Assembly: GCA_964448675.1 (NCBI GenBank)
Contig: CAYUZU010000009.1
Span: 62,001 to 126,000, forward strand
Reading direction: 5' to 3'
Length of the DNA stretch: 64,000 nt
Source of the DNA: CAYUZU01 sp964448675
GTDB lineage: Bacteria; Planctomycetota; Phycisphaerae; UBA1845; Fen-1342
Each line of letters starts with the position of its first letter. Position 1 is the first letter of the stretch. Shown here in pieces: positions 1 to 11,040 of this stretch. The notes under the pieces were generated by a model. It saw nothing but the letters and a program-made list of their open reading frames with translations. It had not been told where the DNA came from and searched no databases. A program made the position numbers and the translations under genes.

Positions 1-299
1 CCGTTCTTGTGCCAGCGCCGGGCCCGGCCGTGGATCTGGCCGTCGACGTAGGTGGCTTCGTATTCGAGCTGGCCATTGATGTACCAGCAGCGGTACTGGC
101 CGTCGTTGATCGGGGTGCCGTCGCTGTCGTAGGTTACCTCGCGCTCAACGCGCAATTCGCCATTCGGCCAGTAGTCACGCAGGACCTGAGGCTCCTGCTC
201 GGGCGGGCTGGCGGCCGGCTTCGTGTTGGTCTGGCTGCAGCCCGCGGCCAGCACCAGGGTCGTGCACAGCGCGGTCCAGCCGAAACGCGTAGGGGTCAT
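1..299 (-). CDS. Lipoprotein with MORN-like repeats (3' end outside the window)
   Basis: Reading the minus strand from an ATG at 299 gives an open frame to the window edge (99 codons, no stop). The N-terminus is a lipoprotein signal (ALCTTLVLAAGCSQT, lipobox Cys about residue 20), followed by a Pro/Ala linker. After this come repeats of the kind YWPNGELRVEREV, YINGQLEYEATYVDGQIHGR and RRWHKNG, which resemble MORN or toxin-immunity WxxNG repeats. A strong Shine-Dalgarno AAGGAGG lies 8 nt before the ATG and supports the start. It is probably attached to a membrane by its lipid. MORN-like repeats in bacterial lipoproteins have no single known function. The C-terminus and true length cannot be seen. 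Confidence 0.75.
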   Translation of the reverse strand, partial: MTPTRFGWTALCTTLVLAAGCSQTNTKPAASPPEQEPQVLRDYWPNGELRVEREVTYDSDGTPINDGQYRCWYINGQLEYEATYVDGQIHGRARRWHKN

Positions 300-340
300 C
301 GGGCAGCCTCCTTGCTACAAATCGCATCAACGAACTGTAG

Positions 341-349
341 AGTATAACA
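341..349 (-). promoter_or_regulatory. Extended -10 promoter candidate for the MORN-like lipoprotein
   Basis: On the minus strand the sequence reads TGTTATACT, an extended -10 (TGn plus TATACT). It lies about 40 nt upstream of the lipoprotein ATG at 299. No convincing -35 is visible, which is normal for extended -10 promoters. This is a pattern match only. Confidence 0.35.
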
Positions 350-481
350 GCAGGGCCGGCAGCGGGGCAGCGCGGCGAGCGGACGGCCGTCGCGGCGCCG
401 GCCGCGACGGGACAATGCAGTGCAATGTCCTACCATGCGAGTCGAGCGGACGCTGCCCCACCCTCTCCGGTGAAACCCACC

Positions 482-1639
482 CTACGTACGTTCCACCAGC
501 CGATCGATGAGGAAGTCCGACTGTTGCAGCGCCCGGTCGCTGAACTCGCCGAAGTAACCCCGCACGTCGGCGAAGACCTGCCGGAAGGCCTCGTGATCGC
601 CGGCGGCGGTGACGTCCTGCAGCTTGCGGGCGGCGTCGATGAACGCGTCGGTGACCTCGCGCGTCGCGGGATTGAGCATCTGGATCGACGCGTACAGATC
701 GGGCGACTGGGCAAAGTGCCGGGCGGTCAGCAGCAATTCCATCAGGTAGATCGGCGAGGTGAACTGCAGTGTCTGCTCCAGCGGCACGCCCAACGCGGCG
801 ACCGTTTGCCCCATTACCTCCGTCGCGAAGTGATTGAGCACCTGCACCACGGACATCGAGCGGTCATGATCCTCCGGCGTGGTCTCGACAATCGCGAGCC
901 CGCGGGCCTGGAACATCATCCGCAACCAGTCGAGCCACGCAGCGCCGCGGCCCGGGGTGATCACGACCCGCTGCCCCTGCACCGAGTGGACCGACGGGCC
1001 GAACAGCGGGTGCGTCCCGACGACGCTGGCCCCCGTGACTTCGAGCATGGCCCTGACCGGGGCGGCCTTGACCGACGTGACATCCATCAGCAACGCTTCG
1101 TTGCGGACATGCGGGCCGAGCTCGCGGATCACGTCCGCCGTCACGTCGATCGGCACGCTGATCACCACCACATCCGCCACGCGGGCGGCTTCTAGCGGCG
1201 TGAGGCGCGTGTCGAGGTCGGCGATCATGACGGCATGACCGAGGTCACCGAAAAGCTGGGCCATGCAGCGGCCCATGCCGCCACCGCCGCCGATGATCGC
1301 GACGGTGCGGGGCTCGACTTCGGGCGGCACCTCGGCGCGGAGGGCGGCCTGGCGGTCGCGGCTGGCCCACATGATCAGCCGCCACATGCTCTCGAGCAGT
1401 TCCGGGTTGAGGCCGAGCGACTGGCCGCGATCGCGGCGGTCACGGATGATCTCGCTTTCGCGCTGCGGGTCGCGGATCGGCAGGTGGTTCTCGCGCTTGT
1501 GCAGGGCCACATCCGCGATCAGGCCGTTCCGCCGGGCGAGCAACTGCAGGATTTCATGATCGATTGCGTCGATCATGGCGCGCAGCACCGGCAGCGGACG
1601 TACGCCGGACGGGCTCGGCTGAGATGGTTGATGGCTCAT
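482..1639 (-). CDS. tyrA: Chorismate mutase / prephenate dehydrogenase (T-protein)
   Basis: A 385-residue bifunctional enzyme of tyrosine synthesis: chorismate to prephenate, then NAD-dependent oxidative decarboxylation to 4-hydroxyphenylpyruvate. Residues 18-100 look like an AroQ-type helical chorismate mutase (MIDAIDHEILQLLARRN). A Rossmann nucleotide-binding loop GGGGGMGR sits at about 117-124. The substrate-site motif THPLFGPS at 209-216 is typical of TyrA. Length is close to E. coli TyrA. The gene is divergent from aroC, which makes its chorismate substrate, so the two form an aromatic amino acid locus. Feedback by tyrosine is known for the family but cannot be judged here. Confidence 0.93.
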   Translation of the reverse strand: MSHQPSQPSPSGVRPLPVLRAMIDAIDHEILQLLARRNGLIADVALHKRENHLPIRDPQRESEIIRDRRDRGQSLGLNPELLESMWRLIMWASRDRQAALRAEVPPEVEPRTVAIIGGGGGMGRCMAQLFGDLGHAVMIADLDTRLTPLEAARVADVVVISVPIDVTADVIRELGPHVRNEALLMDVTSVKAAPVRAMLEVTGASVVGTHPLFGPSVHSVQGQRVVITPGRGAAWLDWLRMMFQARGLAIVETTPEDHDRSMSVVQVLNHFATEVMGQTVAALGVPLEQTLQFTSPIYLMELLLTARHFAQSPDLYASIQMLNPATREVTDAFIDAARKLQDVTAAGDHEAFRQVFADVRGYFGEFSDRALQQSDFLIDRLVERT

Positions 1640-1797
1640 GGCGCCGGGCCACCGTAGCGTTGGGGGCGTGGAGCGTCAACGAAAAGGCGTTCCGCGGCAG
1701 TGGTGCGGCGGTTAGGATGCAGCGTCCGGCCGAGGTGCGGGTGCGCGGGCCGGCGCCGAACGGCGTGCCGTCGGATTGAGCCCAGACAGGTGAGACC

Positions 1798-2952
1798 ATG
1801 GCTGAATTGCGTTACCGAACAGCGGGCGAGTCACACGGCCGCGCCCTGACCGTTCTGATCGAGGGGCTGCCCCACGGCGTCGGCATCGACCTGGACCTGA
1901 TCAACGGCGAACTGCGGCGGCGCCAGGGCGGCTACGGGCGCGGCGGGCGGATGAAGATCGAGAAGGACGCCGTCGAGGTGCTCAGCGGGATTCGGCAGGG
2001 ACGGGCGATCGGCTCGCCGCTGGTTCTGCACATCCCGAATCGCGACTTTCGGATCGACGACGCACCCGAGATTCATCGCCCGCGGCCGGGACATGCCGAC
2101 TTTGCCGGTGCGCTGAAGTGGCTGACCAACGATTGTCGCGAGACGCTCGAGCGGGCGTCGGCGCGGGAGACCGCAGCGCGGGTGGCGGCCGGGGCGCTGG
2201 CAAAATGCCTGCTCCGCGAATTCGGCATTCACTGCGTGGGGTTCGTGGCGGAGATTGGCGGCGTGGCCGCGCGCGTGGCGGCGGATGCGCCGGCGGACGA
2301 GTTGGTGGCCGGGCGTGACGCGAACGACGTGTACACGCCGGACGAGCAGGCGGCCGAGCCGATGCGGGCGACGATTCGCCAGGCCAAGGTGGACAAGGAT
2401 ACGGTCGGCGGCATCGTGGAGGTGCGGGTGTTCGGGCTGCCGCCCGGCGTGGGCTCGTGTCTTGCCTGGGATGAGAAGCTCGATGGGCGTTTGATGCAGG
2501 CGGTGGGGTCGATCCAGGCGTTCAAAGGTGTCGAGATCGGCCTGGGTTTCGCAGCCGCGCGCCGCCCGGGCAGCCAGGTGCACGACGCGATCTACTTCGA
2601 TGCCGCGCAGCGCGAGCAGCCCAACTTCGGCTTCGTGCGCCAGACCAACCGTGCCGGCGGGCTCGAAGGCGGCATGACCGATGGCCAGACGGTCGTCGTG
2701 CGCGGCGCGATGAAGCCCATCGCGACGCTGCTGCAGGGGATGGACAGCGTCAATCTGCGTTCGCTGCAACCCGAGCGCAGTGACTACGAGCGCAGCGACG
2801 TCTGTGCCGTGCCGGCGGCGAGCGTGGTGGCCGAGAATGTCGTGGCGTTCGAGGTCGCGCGGGCGTGGCTGCACAAGTTCGGCGGGGACACCTTGCGCGA
2901 GGTCCGGGCGGCATACGAAACGTACGCGAATGCGGTGCGTGCACTAGGCTGA
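1798..2952 (+). CDS. aroC: Chorismate synthase
   Basis: A 384-residue cytoplasmic enzyme that converts 5-enolpyruvylshikimate-3-phosphate to chorismate, the last shikimate pathway step; it needs reduced FMN. The family signatures are clear: GESHGRAL near the N-terminus, RRRQGGYGRGGRM around residue 40, RPGHADFAGALKW around residue 95, SARETAARVAAGALAK around 120, and the C-terminal NRAGGLEGGMTDGQ block. An AGGTGAG ribosome site precedes the ATG. It diverges from tyrA with about 160 bases between them, which could hold shared regulation, though no clear operator or leader peptide was seen. Confidence 0.96.
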   Translation: MAELRYRTAGESHGRALTVLIEGLPHGVGIDLDLINGELRRRQGGYGRGGRMKIEKDAVEVLSGIRQGRAIGSPLVLHIPNRDFRIDDAPEIHRPRPGHADFAGALKWLTNDCRETLERASARETAARVAAGALAKCLLREFGIHCVGFVAEIGGVAARVAADAPADELVAGRDANDVYTPDEQAAEPMRATIRQAKVDKDTVGGIVEVRVFGLPPGVGSCLAWDEKLDGRLMQAVGSIQAFKGVEIGLGFAAARRPGSQVHDAIYFDAAQREQPNFGFVRQTNRAGGLEGGMTDGQTVVVRGAMKPIATLLQGMDSVNLRSLQPERSDYERSDVCAVPAASVVAENVVAFEVARAWLHKFGGDTLREVRAAYETYANAVRALG

Positions 2953-3170
2953 GGATCGCTGGGGGACCGACCGCCGCGCATTCTCGGTCATGGGGACCGG
3001 GTCGGTGGCGGCGATCGCACCGCTGGTACCCGGGGGTTTCACGAAGCCTGCGATTGGACCGATGAAGCTCCAGCGGGCATGGCCGGGGCCACTCGGTTAT
3101 CAGACCATGCACAGGGAACTCGGCACCTGCGGTCCGCTGGCACTGCGGGCGCGCACACCGGAGTCATGGC

Positions 3171-5336
<2,166 letters not shown>

Positions 5337-5425
5337 TTATCAGACCGAGACCGGTCACGAAAGAAGAATTCCCACCGTAACCGGTTTTCATCCCCCAGGT
5401 CGACCCGGATCAGGGAGTTACTTCT

Positions 5426-5453
5426 TTGTCCCATTAGGGGATTCAGGTATGCT
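5426..5453 (+). promoter_or_regulatory. Sigma-70-like promoter candidate for the FG-GAP protein
   Basis: TTGTCC (5426-5431), a 16-nt spacer, then TATGCT (5448-5453), about 85 nt upstream of the GTG start at 5537. This is a pattern match in otherwise GC-rich spacer; the rest of the 200-nt gap shows nothing else. Confidence 0.4.
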
Positions 5454-5536
5454 CGTGGGCGTGGGGGAAACGAATCGGTCGCACGCGGGCGGGCGCCGTC
5501 TGCGCCAGCGCCCCCGTCGAAGGGAGAAAGCAAGCC

Positions 5537-7261
5537 GTGTGGACGCGACGCGTGGTCCTCTTAAGCGTTTTATTGGCCGGCGCGACGCTGTCTGCGCGCG
5601 CCGCCGACTGGACGCGGACCGCCGCGGATCGACTCGAGCTCGACCTCGATGGCGACGGCGCGCTGGAACGCGTCCAACTGACACCGACGGGCCTGGTGGT
5701 GCACCTGGCAGAAGGCGCAGTCCGTCTGCCGGTGGCCGGCACGACACTCGCAGGCTGTGATGTGAATTGCGACGGGCGGCTGGATGTGGTGCTCGACGGC
5801 GGCACGACCTGGCTGCCGAACGCGCGCCTGCTCGGCCAGGATCGCTTCGCAATCGAGCGTAACGGCGATGACCTGCCCTTGCCGATCGTGTGGGAGACCA
5901 CGGGCTATCCGCTCGAAAGCACGACCCGCCATCTCGCGGGCGACTTCGACGGCGACGGGCAGCCGGAACTGGTGGTGGCGGACTACAGCGGCGTGTACCC
6001 CGACGAAATCGCGACGATCACCGTATTCGAACGCGACACCAACGACACGTGGCAGGTCGTGTGGGACTATGCTGACGGGCCGCGCCTCTTCAGTGCGTTC
6101 GAGCAGGGCGACACCGATCGTGACGGCGTGCCGGAGCTGATCGTGGGGCGTTCGGGCGGCGTGTACGCGGACACCGAATACGAGGGGCCGCGCGTCTACA
6201 TCTTCGAGTCGGACGGCGACAACAACCTGGTGCTGGACCATCTCATCGAGGTGGACCCCAGCCCCGGGCTCGCTTCGTTCGCGTTGATGGACGACCTGGT
6301 CGTCGGTGACGCCAACGACGATGGCAACGTCGACATCGTCGTCGGCCTCGCCGACAACGAGACACTGAGCACACCGAGCGTCGGCTCGCGTGTTCACGTC
6401 TTCACGTACAACGAAGGCGCGGCGGATTACGTCAACGAATGGACGCACACCCAGACCAACGTCTCGTCGTTCTATCTGACGGCGCTCGCCGTCGGGGATT
6501 CCGACAACGACGGCCACAGCGAAGTAACCTGGTTCGAGCGGATCATCCCGAACGTCTACCAGGCCGAGCACCGCGACAACCAGTTCATGGTGGAAACCAG
6601 CGGCTCGGGCATCGCGGCCGGCCTGTGCCTGGACGTTTGCGTGGCCGACGTCGATGCGGACGGGTTGAACGAGCTGCTCTGCGGGGGCGCGTCGGAAGGA
6701 GACGGCCACGTGTACGTGCTGCGGGCCGCGGGAAACGGCGATTTCGTGCCGGCCTTCATCGACGACGCCGGCATCGACAACACGGTGCTGTATGTCGACA
6801 CCGACGAGCGCGTGCCGCCGTACATCGCCGGCGGCGCCTTCAGCGCACAGGTGTACGTGACGCGTTTCTCCGCCGGTGCCGTTGCCTACCCGACCCTGGC
6901 CATGCTCGAAATCGACGCCATTCAGTGCCACGAAGTGACCATCGGCGAGTTCGTCCCTGGCGGCGAGGTCGCACTGGTCGTGACGAAGTACAACGGCGTC
7001 GGTGCACTCGGCGGTTACGAGCTGCGCCTCAGCCCCCCCGCCACATGCCCCGGCGACGCCGACTGCTCAGGTGCGATCAACTGGCGCGACATCGACTTCT
7101 TCGTCGCGGCCCAGAATGACAACATGTCGGCGTGGGCCGCGCTCTTCGCACCCGAGCCGCCCGTCTGTCCCTTCGAGAACAACGACGTCAACGGCGACGG
7201 CAACGTGAACTGGCGCGACATCGACCCCTTCGTCGCATTACAGAACACGAGCTGCCCCTGA
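5537..7261 (+). CDS. Secreted FG-GAP/VCBS repeat protein with dockerin-like C-terminal domain
   Basis: A 574-residue exported protein starting at GTG, with AGGGAGAAAG just upstream. A signal peptide (about residues 1-22, ending LSARA/AD) is followed by a run of FG-GAP/VCBS beta-propeller repeats. These carry many Asp-rich calcium loops such as DLDGDG, DFDGDGQPE, DANDDGN and DSDNDGH. From Cys504 there is a roughly 70-residue tail with two dockerin-type loops (NWRDIDFFVAAQN and NGDGNVNWRDIDPF) and a final Cys. The family usually forms a calcium-bound surface propeller of unknown ligand. The next gene, a subtilase, ends in nearly the same tail, so both are probably anchored or sorted by one system. 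Confidence 0.82.
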   Translation: MWTRRVVLLSVLLAGATLSARAADWTRTAADRLELDLDGDGALERVQLTPTGLVVHLAEGAVRLPVAGTTLAGCDVNCDGRLDVVLDGGTTWLPNARLLGQDRFAIERNGDDLPLPIVWETTGYPLESTTRHLAGDFDGDGQPELVVADYSGVYPDEIATITVFERDTNDTWQVVWDYADGPRLFSAFEQGDTDRDGVPELIVGRSGGVYADTEYEGPRVYIFESDGDNNLVLDHLIEVDPSPGLASFALMDDLVVGDANDDGNVDIVVGLADNETLSTPSVGSRVHVFTYNEGAADYVNEWTHTQTNVSSFYLTALAVGDSDNDGHSEVTWFERIIPNVYQAEHRDNQFMVETSGSGIAAGLCLDVCVADVDADGLNELLCGGASEGDGHVYVLRAAGNGDFVPAFIDDAGIDNTVLYVDTDERVPPYIAGGAFSAQVYVTRFSAGAVAYPTLAMLEIDAIQCHEVTIGEFVPGGEVALVVTKYNGVGALGGYELRLSPPATCPGDADCSGAINWRDIDFFVAAQNDNMSAWAALFAPEPPVCPFENNDVNGDGNVNWRDIDPFVALQNTSCP

Positions 7262-7372
7262 CACAGAGCCGACGGCGAAGAACAAGCGACGGAGCGACGC
7301 AGGGACCGCGGGTGGAACGGGATGCAAGCCATGCCGGCCCGTTCTTCAAACGGCACCCAGTCGACAAGTCTG

Positions 7373-7401
7373 TTGATCCGGCGCGGCCCGCTGGCTAGAC
7401 T
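7373..7401 (+). promoter_or_regulatory. Sigma-70-like promoter candidate for the subtilase gene
   Basis: TTGATC (7373-7378), an exact 17-nt spacer, then TAGACT (7396-7401), about 120 nt before the start at 7523. The pairing and spacing are good for a sigma-70 promoter; not tested. Confidence 0.42.
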
Positions 7402-7522
7402 GGGATGAAGAGGGAGAACCGCGCGGCGGCGTGACCATCACGAGGCCGCGGGCACTTCGCCAACGACAAGTCCGAAATGTGCTGGGAAATCGAGGTCATG
7501 GGGGGTGAGAGAGGAGCCAACC

Positions 7523-9286
7523 ATGTCGAACACCACGCGCGGGGGATTGTTGATCCTCAGCCTGACGCTGCTGTGCGCGGGCGCCGCGACCGGAACGCCG
7601 GGTTACTACTACACCTATTTTGACGAGGCGCGCTTCCTGGCACTGGACGAGACCCGCGTCGCGGTGTTTGACGCCGATCCGGCGCGGGGGCAGACCAGCG
7701 CAGCGTGCCTGGCCGCCCACGGACTCGCCCCCGATACGGCCCACCCGGTGGCCGTCGCCGGCTGGACGACCACCCGATTGCCGGCGGCCGAGCGCAGCGA
7801 CGCCGGCGTGCAGGCCCGGGTGGCGGCCCTGGCCCAGGACGCCGCGATCGACTTCGCTTCGCCGGTGTTCATCGATTCACGCGGGCTGCCGCTGCTGATA
7901 ACGCGCGATCTGCTCGTGGGTTTCGTGGACGGCGTGGCGGCAGCACGGGCCGAGCAGGTCCTGGCCGACACGGTGGGTGGCACGCTCCTGGACCGCGATT
8001 TCGCCGGTCTGCCCGGCGTGTATCGCGTGCGCAGCGGCCTCGAGAACGGCTTCGACGTACTGACCGTCGCGAACAACCTCGCGCTCGACCCGGCGGTGCG
8101 CTTCGCCGAGCCGGATATGATCATCCGCGCCGAGCTCGCGCTGATTCCCAATGACCCGGAGTTCCCCACGCAGTGGGCCCTGCAGCAGGCGAGTGACGAG
8201 GACATGGACGCCCCCGAGGCGTGGGACCTCACCACCGGCGACGGTGACGTCGTCGTCGTCGTGATGGACTGCGGCATCGAGCAGGGTCACCCCGACCTCA
8301 ACCAGATCCCCGGGCAGGATTTCACCCAGCACGGCACCATCGGCGGCGGCCCGCACAACAACTGCGATGACCACGGCACGAGCGTCGCCGGCTGCGTGTC
8401 GGCCGTGATCAACAACGGCCAGGGCGTGGTGGGTGTCGCGCCGACGTGCACGGTCACCTCGGCGAAGATGGGCACCGTGGTGTCGATCTTCGGCTTTTGC
8501 ACGCCATTCATGGATTCGCAGGCCAGCTATCTCGTGAATTCGCTTGGCTGGGCCGTCAGCAGCGGCTATCACGTCACGAACTCGAGCTTCAGCTACGAGA
8601 ACACGTCCGCCGTCACCACGGCATACAACACCGCTCACGCCAACGGCGTAGTCAACTTCGCCGCCACGGGCAACAGCGGTGAAGGCAGCATCTCATATCC
8701 GTCGAGCCTGGGGAGCGTCGTGGCCGTCGGCGCGATGAGCTCGAACGGGCTGCTGGCATCGTTCAGCCAGTATGGCAGTGGCATCGCGTTCTGTGCGCCC
8801 GGCGAGGGTATCCGCACCACCGATCGCGTGGGGTCGGCCGGCTATGCCAACGGCAACACGGCCACTGTCGACGGCACGTCGTTCGCATCGCCCTATGCGG
8901 CGGGCGTGGCGGCGCTGGTGCTGTCGCGGAATGCGGACCTGTCACCCGACGAGGTCGAGCAGGCCATGAGCGAAGGCTGCGTCGACAAGGGCGCGTTCGG
9001 CTACGACACGACGTATGGCTGGGGGTTCGTGAATGCGCTGGGCGCCGTCCAGGCGGCCGCACCGCCGCAATGCCCGGGCGACAGCAACTGCGACGGCGTG
9101 ATCAACTGGCGCGACGTCGATTTCTTCGTCGCGGCGCAGAACAACAACGAGGCGGCGTGGGTGGCCTTGTTCGCTCCCGCAACGCCGACATGCCTGTTTG
9201 CGAACAACGACGTCAACCGTGACAGCAACGTAAACTGGCGCGACGTGGACCCGTTCGTGTCGATCCAGAATACGACGTGCCGGTGA
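7523..9286 (+). CDS. Secreted subtilisin-like serine protease (S8) with dockerin-like tail
   Basis: I place the start at ATG 7523 because GAGAGGAG lies 7 nt before it; a GTG six codons upstream has no ribosome site. The 587-residue product has a signal peptide, an inhibitor-like propeptide of about 190 residues, then the S8 catalytic triad: Asp249 (VVVMDCGIEQGHPD), His284 (DDHGTSVAG) and Ser453 (DGTSFASPYAAG). The last 75 residues form a Cys-bounded tail with two dockerin-like loops (NWRDVDFFVAAQN, NVNWRDVDPF) almost the same as in the preceding gene. It is an extracellular or surface protease, presumably used to digest proteins outside the cell. Confidence 0.92.
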   Translation: MSNTTRGGLLILSLTLLCAGAATGTPGYYYTYFDEARFLALDETRVAVFDADPARGQTSAACLAAHGLAPDTAHPVAVAGWTTTRLPAAERSDAGVQARVAALAQDAAIDFASPVFIDSRGLPLLITRDLLVGFVDGVAAARAEQVLADTVGGTLLDRDFAGLPGVYRVRSGLENGFDVLTVANNLALDPAVRFAEPDMIIRAELALIPNDPEFPTQWALQQASDEDMDAPEAWDLTTGDGDVVVVVMDCGIEQGHPDLNQIPGQDFTQHGTIGGGPHNNCDDHGTSVAGCVSAVINNGQGVVGVAPTCTVTSAKMGTVVSIFGFCTPFMDSQASYLVNSLGWAVSSGYHVTNSSFSYENTSAVTTAYNTAHANGVVNFAATGNSGEGSISYPSSLGSVVAVGAMSSNGLLASFSQYGSGIAFCAPGEGIRTTDRVGSAGYANGNTATVDGTSFASPYAAGVAALVLSRNADLSPDEVEQAMSEGCVDKGAFGYDTTYGWGFVNALGAVQAAAPPQCPGDSNCDGVINWRDVDFFVAAQNNNEAAWVALFAPATPTCLFANNDVNRDSNVNWRDVDPFVSIQNTTCR

Positions 9287-9376
9287 GAACGGGGAGCGCC
9301 GTGACAGGCATCCCACCAACGTCGGGCGCTGCCGATGGTGCGCAGCGATGCGCTCCAGGCTGAGGAAGAGGAGAAA

Positions 9377-9459
9377 TGGGAGCGGCTGGATTCGAACCAG
9401 CGTAGGCGTAAGCCAACGGGTTTACAGCCCGTCCCCTTTAGCCACTCGGGCACACTCCC
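9377..9459 (-). tRNA. tRNA-Tyr (anticodon GTA)
   Basis: The minus strand folds as a type II tRNA. The acceptor arm GGGAGTG pairs with CGCTCCC, the anticodon stem-loop is ACGGG-CTGTAAA-CCCGT with anticodon GTA, there is a long variable arm, and the T-arm contains GGTTCGAATCC. The discriminator is A and no CCA is encoded. An 83-nt length fits bacterial tRNA-Tyr. Confidence 0.95.
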
Positions 9460-9685
9460 AACCACGCCCGCGGCCGGCGGCCTCGGGCGGGATCCTAGAG
9501 TGTACATCGTTCAGATCTTGGGTCAAGACCAGCCCGGCCAACGGCGCGCCGTCGGCACCGCTCCCAGCACGCGGCAAACTCCTACTGCCGGGCGCGACAT
9601 CCTCCGCGCCAGCTTATCGGGCTTGCCGCGCAAGCCGCGGCCCGCGTCGCGCGCGGGGCTTCGCCGCGCTGTCGCCCCCCGCCGC

Positions 9686-10639
9686 TCAGCGCCGGTGGCT
9701 GCGCTGGATGAGGAACTCCACGAGCGCCTTGTCGAACGGCACCGACGTGTCGAGCGGCACGTAGTCGGCCTGCACGGCCGCAATGCGGTCGGCGAGTTCC
9801 TGGCGCCACGCGGCGAGGGCCTCGAGGTAACGGGCCCGCACGGCCGCTGCGTCGGCCTGCATCACTTGCCCGGTCTCGGGGTCTTCGAGCCGCAGGCTGC
9901 CGTCGAACGGAAAGGCGGTCTCGGCCGCGTCGAGCACGTGCATCACGATGAGGTCGTGGCCGCGGTAGCGCACATGGTGCAGCAGGTCGAGCACCTCGGC
10001 GTTGTCGGTGAGCAGGTCGCTGATAAACACGATCAGCCCGCGATGCGGGATCTGCGCCAGCGCCTCGCTGACGCCGCGCGCCAGCCCCGTATGGCCGTGC
10101 GGAGTGACCGCCGACAGGGCCGCGAGGACTTCGTTGAGGTGCGACCGGCGGGCGCGGGCGGGGAGGAACTGCTCGAGCCGCTCGCCGATGATTCCCAGCC
10201 CGATCGCGTCCTGCTGCTTGGTAACGAGGTAACCCAGGGCCGCGGCGAGGTGGATGGCGTAGAGCAGCTTGCCGGCGGGCTGCGGCGTGGGGCCAGGCTG
10301 GGCGGGCGTGCCGTCGGTGTTGACCGGCTGGCTGCCGACGTACCCAACGTAGCCCATGCTGGCCGAGGCGTCGACGAGCAGGTGGCACGCGAGGTGGGTC
10401 TCGGCCTGGTACTTGCGGACGAAGAGCCGGTCGGTCCGGGCGAAGACCTTCCAGTCGATGGTGCGCGGCTCGTCGCCCTTGACGTACTTGCGGTGTTCGG
10501 AGAACTCGACGGAGAAGCCCTGGAACGGCGAGCTGTGCAGCCCGGCCAGGAATCCCTCGACAATGAAGCGGGCCCGCAGGTCCAGCCGGCTGACCGACTG
10601 GATCACATCCGGGTCGAGGTATTGCGCCAGGGTCGCCAT
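9686..10639 (-). CDS. DUF58 / VWA-like domain protein
   Basis: A 317-residue soluble protein of the DUF58 family. Its hallmarks are the block SEHRKYVKGDEPRTIDWKVFARTDRLFVRKY (residues about 47-77, split here as motifs RxYxxGDxxRxIDW and RLFVRKY) and a VWA-like fold with the MIDAS-type VDASASM near residue 90. DUF58 proteins commonly work with MoxR AAA ATPases in metallo-chaperone or stress functions. No MoxR gene is next to it here; it lies downstream of yajC on the same strand, 47 nt away, possibly co-transcribed. The function is not established. Confidence 0.82.
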   Translation of the reverse strand: MATLAQYLDPDVIQSVSRLDLRARFIVEGFLAGLHSSPFQGFSVEFSEHRKYVKGDEPRTIDWKVFARTDRLFVRKYQAETHLACHLLVDASASMGYVGYVGSQPVNTDGTPAQPGPTPQPAGKLLYAIHLAAALGYLVTKQQDAIGLGIIGERLEQFLPARARRSHLNEVLAALSAVTPHGHTGLARGVSEALAQIPHRGLIVFISDLLTDNAEVLDLLHHVRYRGHDLIVMHVLDAAETAFPFDGSLRLEDPETGQVMQADAAAVRARYLEALAAWRQELADRIAAVQADYVPLDTSVPFDKALVEFLIQRSHRR

Positions 10640-10686
10640 CGGTCAGCTCGCGCCGGGCGGTGCTGTGACGCTGCGGCACGGCCGCC

Positions 10687-11040
10687 TCAGCTCGTGGATG
10701 CCGGCTCCTGCAGGACTTCCTTGATCGCCTGGCGGTTGAAACGCATCTTGGTGTTGCTCGATTCGTCGACCTTGAGCACCACCTCGTTCTCGCGCACCTC
10801 GACGACGGTGCCGATTACGCCGCCGATGGTCTGCACGCGATCGTTGCGCTTCAGCGCGTTGAGCATCTGTTCGTACTTCTGGCGTTCCTTGCTGCGGCCG
10901 CGGGACATGATGAACCAGAAGACGGCGATCATGGCCAGCAACGGAATCAGCGGATTGCTCAGCAGGCCGCCCGCACCGCCGGTGGGCTGGGTCGTCGCGG
11001 GTTGCGTGCCTTGGGCCAGGAGAGTCAGCAGATCGATCAT
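10687..11040 (-). CDS. yajC: Sec translocase accessory subunit YajC
   Basis: A 117-residue single-pass membrane protein, starting at the ATG at 11040 after GAAGGAAA. An earlier in-frame start would lie inside tgt and adds a non-conserved basic stretch. A TM helix (NPLIPLLAMIAVFWFIMSRG) is followed by the typical YajC cytosolic part: KERQKYEQMLNALKRNDRV, then TIGGVIGTVVEV. YajC associates with SecDF. Its ATG overlaps the tgt stop codon by 4 nt (ATGA), implying translational coupling, and the tgt-yajC order is widespread. The usual next gene, secD, is missing here and a DUF58 gene takes its place. Confidence 0.93.
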   Translation of the reverse strand: MIDLLTLLAQGTQPATTQPTGGAGGLLSNPLIPLLAMIAVFWFIMSRGRSKERQKYEQMLNALKRNDRVQTIGGVIGTVVEVRENEVVLKVDESSNTKMRFNRQAIKEVLQEPASTS

